A stretch of DNA of 64,000 nucleotides from Halicephalobus mephisto (taxonomy: Eukaryota > Nematoda > Chromadorea > Rhabditida > Panagrolaimidae): NCBI GenBank assembly GCA_009193035.1, contig SWDT01000041.1:310001-374000 (forward strand). The letters run 5' to 3'. Every line of letters starts with the position of its first letter. Position 1 is the stretch's first letter. The position numbers and the translations under genes were made by a program. Positions 23,299 to 35,100 of the stretch are shown in pieces. The notes under the pieces are model-generated. The model was not told the origin of the DNA and did no database searches. It was given only the letters and a program-made list of their open reading frames with translations.

Positions 23299-26200
23299 TC
23301 CAAGAATCTGACTCATTTCTGAAATAACTCCCAGTATTCATTGGTTGGAAATAAAAAACAAACTTAATCACGTCGTCTTTTGTTATTTTGATTTTTCTTT
23401 TGAAAATGTCGAGAAACTGAACAGAAATGGCCTTAGGGGAGCAGTCTACGACGGAAATCACTTCGTTATTCCTGAAACCGGATTGGATCAAAATTGGACA
23501 AAGATAAAACAATTACCAAGAAATATTGCTATCTAATGGAATATTGTGAATAAATCAACTTTGTTGAGGAATATTGAATCTAAAGAACGCGGTCTCAGAA
23601 CGAAAAAACCTATTAAGAAACAATACATCTAAAAAGTACTACTTCAAGACAAAAATTCTTGGTAAGAACGATAAGTTCAAACAATATAGTCTCAGAACGG
23701 AAATTCTCGTTAAAGAAGAGTCAATTTAAAAAGTACAGTCTTAGAACGAAATCTTACTAAATACAGTAAGTTCAAAGTATGATGTTCTGGAACCACAATT
23801 CCTACGTATTGGTTATCTCTACACATAAAAAACATAACTTTTGGCTCCGTAACAATTGCGAAATATAACAAAAAAGTAACAATCGTCACGTTTTCATGAA
23901 TATTTTGCACTTGTGACGAAAATTGTAACACAATAGTGACGATTTGCATTTGTTACTGTACTAAAAGTTACATTTTTTTGTGTAACCGTGTCCCTATAGA
24001 GTTATAGTAATTCTACTACGATAAGTACTCACCTGAACATGTAGCATCTGTAATCTGCACCGTCTAGAGTTCCCTTGATGATTTTGTCATTAGGGACAGT
24101 TATACAATCCCCACAAAACGTTATGTGTCTTCCAAACAGGTCAATCCAGAAAAACGGAACATAATCGTTTTCGACATTTTTGCCCGTAATCACCTTCGCC
24201 ACTAGTCTGGCCTGGTATTGAGCGGAATCCAAGTGTTGAAGTGATATCCGGTGGTTTCCGAAAATAGTCAAAGGAAATTCCGTCAAATCTCCAACAGCAA
24301 AGACGTTTGGTTGATTTGTTTGCATTTTTTCATCTACAGTAACATATCCATTGGGATTTGTCTGGATTTTGGAGCCTAGTAGAATCGAGGTACATGGTTG
24401 GGTCCCTGTACAAACGATTACGGTATTCGCAACAGCACAAAGACCGTCTTTGAGGATCAGATGGGAGACTCTGTCGTAGCCCTCGAGGGATCTGACGAGG
24501 GACCCTTGTCTGACGGAGACCTTGCCTTGGTCGTTAACGAAGAGTTTGAGATCGCGTCCGAAGTACGGACCAAACTGCTTGAGGGGGATTTCCGATTTCC
24601 CTAGAACCGTGACGGATCTGGTAGTTTTGGCGATGATAGAAGCGATTTCAAAAGCTAAAAGAAATTTTATCTATATTAAAAATCACACTAGCAGAAAAAC
24701 CATATATGAATGTTTTACGAAATATTCCCGGGACAAATTTCTACCAGTTTTCAGAAAAATGTAAGTAATAATTTTAGTTTTGTACAGGAATTATTTTGTG
24801 CGCACAAAAAAAAGTACATTGAATACAATGCATCGACATCAAGTTAGTATATCGATATATTGACTATAATGTATCTAATGTATCGGAATTGTTTCAATAT
24901 ATGAACATATAGAATACAATGCACCGATATCAAGTTAGTATATCGATATATTGACTATAATGTATCTGATATATCAACGCCAGTCTAATGCATCGATAAA
25001 TTGAATACAATGCACTGATATCAACTTAATTTATCAATATATTGACTATAATATATCTAATATATCGGAATTGTTTTAATATATGAACATATAGAATACA
25101 ATGCACCGATATCAACTCAATTTATCGATATATTATAAAGGTTCTGATACATCAGATACATTATATTCAATGCACTGATATCAACTCAATTTATCGATAT
25201 ATTGACTATAATATATCTAATATATCAGAATTGTTTTAATGTAGCCATACGTTGTATATCATGTATCCTTTTTATGTGTAATATTTTAGATTTTCATAAT
25301 TAATTTCTTTAGAATTATACTAGATATTCATAGATCTAGAATTTTCTCAATTAGGGCCATATAAAATATAAAACTTTTGTCTACTCTCGAGAGTTAGGAT
25401 TATGGATGAAATTACTAATAGATCCTCAAAAATCATGATACTCAAGTAACTTTTCAAAATCGAGTTCCTTTGTTTCTAAACATGATACAAAAGTATAAAC
25501 TAACCTGCAAACCCTGTTCCAACGATTGTCACGTGTTTCTTTTCTGATTCTTCCTTAATAGCTTTCAAGTCATCCAGATCTCTCAGCTGGAAAATTCCCT
25601 CCAATTCAGAGTGGCCTTTGATCGAGGGGGGTTTGTTCACAGAACCCATAGCTAGTATCAGGTTACTGTAGGTTATATTTTTGTCGTCATCGAAGTGAAC
25701 CAACTTGTTTTCCGCGTTGATTGATTTCACTTTTGTCCCTAGAAGTAGCTCAATGTTGTAATTACTGTAGAATTCAGAATCTCTCAATGCTAATTCTTCT
25801 GGTTTAATTACAGTATTCTTCGTCAATAAAGACCGATTATAAGGCTGTATTTCTTCCTTAGAGACAACGACGATCCTCTTACTGTAGCCTTGACGTCGGA
25901 GGGATTCTGCTGCAGTTATCCCGGCGATCCCTGCTCCAATGATGACGACGGGATCGGTTATGGTATCTTTGCATTTCGCCATAGGGTCGGTTATTTTGGA
26001 TTTTGTCAACTTCGTAATCGAAGCAGAAATGTAAACGTCGGATTCAGAAAGCTTCACGGCGAAAGAAGGCAAAGAATCAAATCCAGGAGGATCTTCGAGT
26101 TTTCCGTTTTTGATGTTGAAAGAAGTTCCATGAAGACAACAACGGATTTTTCCGTAAGAGAGGATTCCTGAAAAGAAAAATTGAAATTTTACGAAATTTA

Positions 26201-27160
26201 TATTCGAATTTTAAGTCTTATTTATTCGGAAAATTTACCGTCAACAAGTCTACTGTTACAGTAAGTACAATTCGCCCCCAAGGCATACCATTTACCCTTA
26301 TCCTTGATCAACAAGACTTTCGTGGAATTTTCTTCTCCAATATCCACTGAAAATTCTTTTTTTCTGAAAGAAATTTATTTTATAAAAGTAAAAAATTAAA
26401 TAATGTTCGTGTTGAAACCTCATGTGGAAAATTTCGAAGAAATTTTGACAAAAAAATGGTCAAAAATTATACTCCTAATAAAGCTAAATAAAAAATTTTA
26501 ACTAAAATCTTAACAAAAAAATTTTCAAAAATTTAATTGGCACTATTATTATGCATAATATTTGGAAAGATTCTCAGCACGAAAATAGTTAAAAATTAAA
26601 TTAGTATCAGGATTGTAGAAAATCTCAGCACGAAAATAGTTAAAAATTAAATTAGTATCAGGATTGTAGAAATTTTCAAAAAAAGTCTCCACGAAAATGG
26701 TTGAAAATTAAATTCGCGCTAAGATTCTGCAAGATATTTGGAAAGATTCTCAACACGAAAATGGTTAAGAATTAAATTCGTGTCAGGATTGTAGAAATTT
26801 TCAAAAAAAGTCTCAACACGAAAATGGTTAAAAATTAAATTAGTATCAGAATTGTAGAAAATCTCAGCACGAAAATAGTTAAAAATTAAATTGAACTCAC
26901 TCTCCATCCGTCAAATCCCCGAATCCACACAGTCTACTCTGAATCGACGCATCTTCACCGAAGTTGTTATCCAGAGAAATCCTCCGAGATTCAACAACGT
27001 TGAAGCTGTCACTGCTGTTGATTCCGCTATCTGTTCTCGAACCGATTTGACGTTTAATTTCCGAACTTTCTCGACGAAGCATTTTATTTTTGACAAGTTG
27101 GGACTCGGACTTGATAGAATTAAAAATGGAATTATGTTTTTTGCTTACCATTCGATACAT
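23282..27160 (-). CDS. AIFM3: AIFM3-like flavoprotein with Rieske-type N-terminal domain
   Basis: Five exons: 27160-26901, 26363-26239, 26167-25505, 24654-24033, 23471-23282; 1860 nt, 619 aa (human AIFM3 is about 600). Domain order: a polar N-terminus of about 85 residues, a Rieske-like domain (about 87-180), a pyridine nucleotide-disulphide oxidoreductase domain and a reductase C-terminal domain. FAD-binding motifs are VVIIGAGIAGITAAESLR and VFAVGDLTEFPL; the NAD(P)H motif is VTIVGTGFAGFEIA. The C-terminal exon (NNEVISVVDCSPKAISVQFL) matches the family tail. The first Rieske motif reads C119-T-Y121 instead of CxH, while the second, C138-C-L-H141, is intact, so the 2Fe-2S cluster is doubtful. 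The start is uncertain: ATG 27160 is followed by a possible 39-nt in-frame intron. The role in mitochondria or apoptosis is inferred from homologues. Confidence 0.9.
23821..23983. mobile_element. MITE family 2, copy A (in AIFM3-like intron 4)
   Basis: A palindromic element: ACACATAAAAAACATAACTT opens it, and AAAGTTACATTTTTTTGTGT closes it in complementary order. The arms also share TAACAATTGCGAAATATAAC and TAGTGACGATTTGCATTTGT. It is flanked by TA on both sides. It is close to identical to the copy at 56367-56532. Confidence 0.8.
24815..25255. repeat. 92-bp-type tandem array in AIFM3-like intron 3
   Basis: About five units begin with GAATACAATGCAYYGAYATC near 24820, 24911, 25004, 25096 and 25165. 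They contain TATCGATATATTGACTATAA and TCGGAATTGTTTYAATATAT. Similar ATCGATA/TATTGA words occur near 11500 and 44330, suggesting a common family. Confidence 0.8.
26560..26890. repeat. Tandem repeat in AIFM3-like intron 1
   Basis: About six units built from CTCAGCACGAAAATAGTTAA and AATTAAATTAGTATCAGGAT-type words, ending at the exon 1 donor. Confidence 0.8.
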
Positions 27161-29106
27161 GTCTGCGGATGTTTTTTTCGGAAATTACTTTTTTGCTGAA
27201 ATTGTACAACTAAAATACCACGTTTAGCCACCTGGAAAGCATGTACTTTAAAAAATTATTAAAAATTATAAAATCGAAATTTTCACGGAGACTATTTTAA
27301 ATTTTTTTAAATTAAAAAAATTAAAAAATATAATTTATTACAAAATTGTGTTTATTTTTTAAAACTTTTAGAAATTTATTTTTAAACATTTAAAATTTTT
27401 AAAAATTTATTTTGTTAAAAAACTATAAAATTACAGAATGATTACAAAAACGAAATTGTAGCTTCAAAAAATTTTATAATTTTTTAATATAATTTGTATA
27501 CCATGTGATTAATTGAAAAATAATTACACAAATAAAATGTCAGATTAATTTAGTTCTTGAAGATTTAGAAATTTGTTCAAAAACAACTTCGTAAAAAACA
27601 AATTTAAAATTTTTATAACTTATTTGGTTAAAAAATCACAAAATACTTAAATAGTCATCTAAAATCTAAATTATAAATTATCTTAATTTTTATAAATTTA
27701 TGTTAAAAAATTTCGTAAAAATATCAATTTATAATTTTAATGATATATTTGGTTAAAAAAGTACAAAGTACTTAAATAGTCATCTAAAATCAAAATTATG
27801 TATTATTTTACTTTTTTTTAATTTTTTTAAATTTATGTTAAAAAATTTCGTAAAAACTTTTTTGTGTTATATTTCTGATTAATTTTAAAATATCTATCCA
27901 AAATCAAAATTATAAATTATTTTAATTTTTAAAAACTTCTAAAAATTCGTGTCAAGACAGTTTCCTAAAATTATTCATTTTTATTTTACAACAGTGTAAT
28001 CAAAAAATGTAAATTTTCAGAATTTAACATTTATGATTTTATTTAAAAATAAATATTATATAAATTTTATTTCTAAAAAAACAGATTTCTGTTCGGGACC
28101 ATTTGAATCAATTTTTAAATTCAAATTATTTTTTATTTAATTTTTTTAATTTTTTAGCATTATTAAAAATGAAAATAAATATTTATTTAGAAAATAATTT
28201 TATTTTAAAAATTAAAAAAATAATTTTCCAATTTTCGAACAAAATTTACGTATTTTTTTAATATGATTTTTTATTTTCAAATTTCTAAAAGAACACAGAC
28301 ATTCTCATGCCAAATCCGGATTGTTTCAGTTTTTTCTGTCTTATTCTCAAGAAACTAAAAACTCATGGTATTTTGACGACTGTGGTTTTGAATGTTTTAA
28401 AAATCCAAAAATATTTCATTTGCAAAATTTCCATAAAATTCCTGAGAAAGTTTAAATTTAACAACTTCAATTTTTAAAAATAATAATTAAAAAAATAAAA
28501 ATAATTATTAAAAAAGTAAAAAAATGAAAGTACAAAATAAAAAAATAATAATTAAAAAATTAAAAATAAGAATAAAAATAACAATTTATAAAATAAAAAA
28601 ATAATAATTAAGAAATTAAAAATAAAAATAACAATTTTAAAATTTTGAAAATTTAAAAATAATAAAAATTTAAAAAATTTAAAAATAAAGTAAAAATAAA
28701 TAAAAAATAAAATTACAGTATTTTGTAGGTTACTTCCTGTAGAGTACAAAGTAAAATAAAAAACAATAAATCGTCATAAGTTTAAAAATTTATTATTGTC
28801 AAAAAATAAAATTTAATAAAATAAATCTCAAAATGAAAATTTAAAAAATTAAAAATCAAAATGAAAATTAAAAAAATTAAAAATCAAGGTCTTGCAGAAA
28901 ATCCCTAATTTTTTAAAATTAAATTATTTGCAAAATGATTTCGAAACTTGTAACAGTATCTTCAAAACAATGAAATTCAAACTTCCCGGTCATCATCCAG
29001 AAAAAATAAACAAATCCGAAACTATCAATCAAGTTGAATTTTCAGTGACTATTTGGATATAATCCGTTTTTCAATTCTGTCATTAATTTATTTTTTCAGA
29101 TGCACA
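27161..29106. other. Divergent promoter region, extremely AT-rich
   Basis: Nearly 2 kb separates the AIFM3-like start (minus) from the cubilin start (plus). Much of 28000-28960 consists of A/T homopolymer mixtures (AATAATAATTAAAAAATTAA). I see no gene or named element. A TTTTTTCAG acceptor at about 29091-29099 precedes the cubilin ATG. Confidence 0.65.
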
Positions 29107-32100
29107 ATGAAATCAAAAAAATTAAAATTTTTTATTTTCTTAATTTTTGGATTTTTTATCCAAATATCCCAAACCACAGACGACTACAGTGATTTAGTTG
29201 TTTCCAACGCCGATGAAGCCAGGTTAATTTTTATAATTTTTCCGATTACAGTAATGTCGAAAATTTCAGAGCTCGAATGATCATGATGGACGGAAATATT
29301 TATTTCCATGCAGGAAAAGACAAAAATATCACTTTTCGGGTCAACGAAGGATCGAGTATTCTTTTCGGAAAAACCGATATCCAAAAGCTTCCAAATACGG
29401 TGGGTTTTCATTATTTATAAAAAATTTTCATATAAAAAGTATTTTACAAAAACATGATAAAATGGATTAAAAATTTTTTCAGGACGAAAATTATTTTAAA
29501 TATGAGGATATTTTAAAAATGAGAATATTTTAAATATGAAAATTATTTTAAATATGAAAATTATTTTAAATATAAGAAAATTTTAAATATGAAAATTATT
29601 TTAAATATGAGGATATTTTAAAAATGAGGATATTTTAAATATGAAAATTATTTTAAATATGAAAATTATTTTAAATATGAGGATATTTTAAAATCCAATT
29701 TCGTAAAATAAAACCGTTCGAAAAATACGGTCAAATTTTTAATCCAAACTGATTAATCATATTTTTGACAAAGATAATTTTAAAAATTTGTCTGACATTT
29801 ATTTTTTAAAAATAATTCAGAAGCTTTAATTAATGAAAAAATACACTTAGAAAAGAAATATTAAAGTAGCATATTTCATAAAAAAAGTATTTCGAAAACG
29901 GATGATGAAGAGTTTATGAAAAAACAATAAACACTTTTTAATCCTATTGATATATCAAATTTTTCTTTTTAATTCATTTAAAACAGATTAGTTTTTGTCA
30001 AAAAAACAATGGATTCTGCACAAAAGAGTCGTCACTTCTACGTGACGTAAAATGTGCGAAACATAAAATTCTGTCGCAAAAAATTCCGTTACTGCAAAAT
30101 GTTACTGTTTCGCAATAAATACAATTTTTGTCACAATTGTCTAGTATTTGTGGAAATCGTAACAATTTTGTTTATAAAAATCGTAACTTCTATGATGTAA
30201 ATGAAACAAAAGCAAAGCAGTTTCGTCACAGAAAATCTTGTAACTTGTGTGAAATGTTTGGATTTTTCGTAATTGTTAGGATATAAACAGGAAGTATATT
30301 ATTAATCTTTACCCAACAAATAAGACACAGACTACAATTGTATATAACTCCCACACAAGACAATCTAGGGTCTCACTCACGCCCCACAGTATTCTACAGT
30401 CCCTGATATTCAGGTTATCTCTTCAGATGCTCTTTTTCTAATATAGTTTTCGTCACAACAGTAATCAATACAACTTTCGTTACCCCTTTCAAGTATCCGT
30501 AAAAACCCTAACAATTGAGAAACAGAAAATTATAACTTTTATGTAATGTCAAATGCACCAAATTTGTGATATTTCGTCACAAAGTGTTCCGTAATTCTAG
30601 TCAAATGGTACGATGTTTCATAAGTACAATTTCTCCATAAATGCCAAATATTCGTGAAAACTAATAACCATAATATATTGTTGAATTTAACAACTGTTAT
30701 AAACATTATACAATAATGATGCTCCCATTTGTTACTAGGGCAAAATTTATGACTTGTGTATATAAATAAATATCCAATAATTTGTAAGATTTATTTCTTC
30801 TTATGAAAGGTCAAATTGAAGGAAACCGATTTTCTGATTTATGATTTCCGATTCAATTGATGGAAAATTAAATTACAGATTAATTGATCCACATATATTT
30901 TTCAATAACATAATGTATCTAATTACGTAATCTAAAATGTAGTTTTTATCAAATTAGCCAACTGAGGTCAAAGAACTCTAAAAATTGTCGTTTTGTAATC
31001 TTCTTAATTTTCATCGATTAATAACAAATAAGTCAGTCGTTTATCTAATTAAGCCAAATATAACTCATGACTTTAATTGAATTTATGCCATATTTTGTTT
31101 GAAAAGTGCTGAACAGATGTCAATTGGAAAGTATCGACATAAAAAAGTTATAATTTTTATGTAATGCAAACGTCACAAATACGTTGCACTCTTGTCAAGG
31201 AAAGCTTAGTAATCTTTGGCAGCGAGAATACTTGTACGAATTATTATGAGTTTTTACAGCAAATCCAGTTTTTATCACATGCACTAAATATTTGTGGAAC
31301 TCATTACAATTAATTCACATATTTTGTCAAGTTGGCGACTCTTGCAACAATTGTACGTAATAATGATTGTTTGCATTTGTTACTGAATTAAATGCCATGT
31401 TTTTTCCTGTCAACTAGGTTTCTTGAACTCGATTTCAAAATTCTTAATGACAGGGGTTGTTGTGGGCCTTGACGTAGTCCGCGCAGTCCTAATCGCTGGA
31501 AGGGAAGAGCAATCCTTCTTCATTCACGTACAGTAAAACACGAATAGTCCAATTCTGGGGAACAATAGGATAATATGGGGGATAAACACAATATGTTATG
31601 CTAGAGCCTTAATACCTGCCACGCGTAATGGGGTTTGTCCGCTTTCTTAAATACTAGGAGTTTGAGCATCACTTGACTCGTTCTCAGAGATAATTAGACT
31701 TCTATGGTCTTCGGGGGATCTCGCGTCAGAACCAGATTCGCGTTCTGCGACAGGGATATATGCATTGATCTTCTTAGAATTAAGAAAGATCATCCTCTGC
31801 TTAAGAATAACCTTTTTGAAATCATCTAGATACGTAATGAAGATTTCATAATCTCATATTACTTCCTAAAGATTATGTTTTAGAAATATACTTTCAAATC
31901 TTGAAAGATCTGTCAATAGTAAATTTTACCAAACCCTAATATCCTTGTAATTTTGAGAATATTATTTTAGTCTTGTTGTAGACATGATAATCACAACTGA
32001 AGACGGTATCTGATTGAAATCCAATCAATCCATTAACAACATAACTTGTGTTGTTGATGTTGAATTCGGTGTACACAATACCAGAAACAACGTTATTTCA

Positions 32101-35100
32101 AAATATTTCTTCCTTTTTCATAATAACTTTCTAAAGTCAACATTTTTCTCAAATTAAAAAACTGATATTCTAAGATTCTAAAAATAAAAACAAAAATTTA
32201 TATAAAAATGACTACAGAAGCAATTTGAAAATACTTTCAGCATGAGATATCGTATATCAGAGACCAGTTAATAATGCTCCTCACGTTTTCAAGGCTTCGT
32301 AGACAGGATATGGTGCAGTTGAATCTGGATGTTTCTGAAAATAAAGGGACCATTGCGATTTTACAGAATGAGGTAAGTATTAAACATACAGAATTACACG
32401 TTTTCACTTTAAAGTCAATTGCTTTAAAAAGATATTAAAGTGAAATGTAGAATTTTCTCAACAAGATCAATGAAACGGAAAATTTTGGTTTAACATGTTG
32501 AAGAAATTTTACAAAATTTTTAGTTAAAAAATCTTCGATCGAATCTGACTGCTATGAATAAAAGACGTCGGAACGGTGCCAAAACTCGACAACTCATCAA
32601 TGCCCTTTCTGAAAACGTCCTCAAGGTGGCAAAAATGATCCAAACAAATGATTGTCTCAAGCAACCCTGCAGGAACGGAGGGACTTGCATTGATCTCGTC
32701 GCGAAGTACCAGTGTCTTTGTCCTGGTCACTTTGAAGGAAAAGATTGTGAAATCAGAATTGATGAGTGTGAAATTTACAGTAAAGCAGGGATTGGGTGTC
32801 AAAATAATGGAACTTGTCAAAACAACGGAAATTTGCCTGGGTTTACCTGCAAGTGTCCCAAGGGATTCCATGGAAGGAGATGCGAGACAAAGTTGAATAC
32901 TTGCGATGCTGGATTGGACCTGTGTGGAGAACACGGTCACTGCTTGCCAAAAGATGGCGGGTACAAGTGGGTTTTTTTTAAAATAATTAATTTTCATAGT
33001 TAAATCACTGAAAATTAAATTTAATATTACTCTTGAAATGAAAAAGTTTCATCACGAAAAGTTGTTTCCAGATGTATTTGTGAATTCGGTTTTAAATCCG
33101 ATGAAGACCCCGACAACCCCACTTGCGTAGATATTGACGAATGCTCCAAGAACCCCTGCTACCCAGGTTCCGGCTGCGAGAACATCCCCGGAGGGTTTAA
33201 ATGCACCTCCTGTCCTCCAGGCCTCATCGGCAACGGGATCCACTGCGCGGACTTCGATGAATGTGCAGAAGAATTGTCCAACGATTGTTCCAAGAACCCT
33301 AGGGTCCAATGCATCAACACGTTTGGAAGTTATCTTTGTGGACCTTGTCCTCCAGGGTATGAAGGTGACGGCAAAAAATGCATAGGAATAACTCGATGCG
33401 AATCCAACCCTTGTCATCATCTAGCGACTTGCACAGAGGATCCAGTCTTTGCATGTACTTGTCCTTCTGGTTACAGTGGAAACGGAGTCGGAGTCGATGG
33501 ATGTGTCAAAGACGTTGATCCTTCAGGAATGACTCCGTGTATTCAAAGCAACTGTGAGAACGGAGGAACTTGCTATGTTGACCAAGAAACCGGAAACGAA
33601 CTTTGTAAATGTCCTTTAGGATTTGCTGGAAACACTTGCCAGTTCAACAAACCCTTAGCAGATGATGTGTGCCAAGGTAATCCTTGTGGAGAGAATGGAA
33701 ACTGTGTAAATGTCAACGGACATCCACGTTGCGAATGCAACAAAGGATTCTACGGAACCAAATGCCAATTCCAGCAAGACAGTAAGTGTTATGAATTGAT
33801 TGCAAAAGATAATGTTTAAAAACTAAGTTTCTGGGTTTTTGAATACTACTCAAATTATCTTAACTAACACTAAAGAGACAAGGATATTGTTTGAAACACC
33901 TAATTCCTTTATTTTTGATACTATCCAGAACTATTTTATTTCATATTTATTTCGAATATATTCCTTTTTTCAGCTTGCGGTTTCTATACTCACAACGAGA
34001 CAGGAGTCATTGAATATAAGCGAGAAATCAAAATTCTCGAACTTAAAGACACCATATGCACTTGGTCCATCCAACTCTTTGACACTAGTAAGATTCTGGA
34101 ATTCAAATTCGAGAACTTCTCAATTCCCAAACTCTATGCCTTTACCTCAAAGGGTTGTCGATACGGATTTGCTAATTTGACTATCTTTGACGGTCTGGAC
34201 ACTGATAGACCTGAAATCGCAAACTTCTGTCATGGAGACAACCTTGCTCCTAACTCGGTTTCGCCTTTCTATACCAGTGGGAATGCCGCTAAGTTGTTGT
34301 TCAACATCAGACTACATTCATCCGATACTTATTTAAAAATCTCATGGAAAGCAGTAAACCCCAGATGTGGAGGAAGATATACTGCTTCTTCCGGGACAAT
34401 TTCTTACTTTGATGTTCACGATGAGGATCTCTGTGCCTTCTACATCTCTGTTCCTCCTCAGTATCATCTGGAAGTCACGATTAAGTCAGTCAAAATGGCT
34501 ACTGGGGATACTGTCAACTGCACTGTGAACTCTTTGGAGCTGTTTGATCATCAATCAGCCTCAAACAGGACTAGATTGGTTCAAGTTTGCGAAACACAGT
34601 CTGAAGCTCTAGTATTCAGGACAACCACATCTTTTACAACCATCTACTTCATGACAGATAGATTAGCAACAGGAGAAGATGGAGTTATTAACTGTAAACA
34701 GAATCCAAGTCCCTGGTGTGGAGTAGGATTCGTTGTAAGCTACAGAAGTATTGAATGTAAGTGAACTTTGGAATTTAAGGGTTCCTTTTGAAAAATGGAG
34801 AAATACCTCTATTCTGAGAGATGAATGATTAGGGATTTTATCCATTTTCGAGTAGATCCTTTTATAAATGTATAGGAATGTAACTAAAAGCTTTTACAAA
34901 AGGGGAACAAATGATTTGTTCTGTAGATTTTCCGAGTTGCCGTATTTCTAGAATCAAAATATAGTAAGAATTTTAAAAATTCTGGAATTTTATAGAAGTT
35001 TCCCCAAATTCTCGATAGTTTACAATCATTCAAATATTTGAGAATTTTTCCAAGTGAAATTCAATGAATATAAAGATTATCTAACAGTTCTTTAGTGCTA

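Noticed and set aside
23345..23536. Plus-strand open frame downstream of the membrane-anchored TTR-like gene
   Set aside because: It lies opposite the terminal exon of the AIFM3-like gene, which matches that family's C-terminus, so the plus-strand frame is a shadow.
31140..31400. Another possible copy of MITE family 2
   Set aside because: Only short AT-rich words (AAAGTTATAATTTTTATGTA) match and no paired termini could be delimited.
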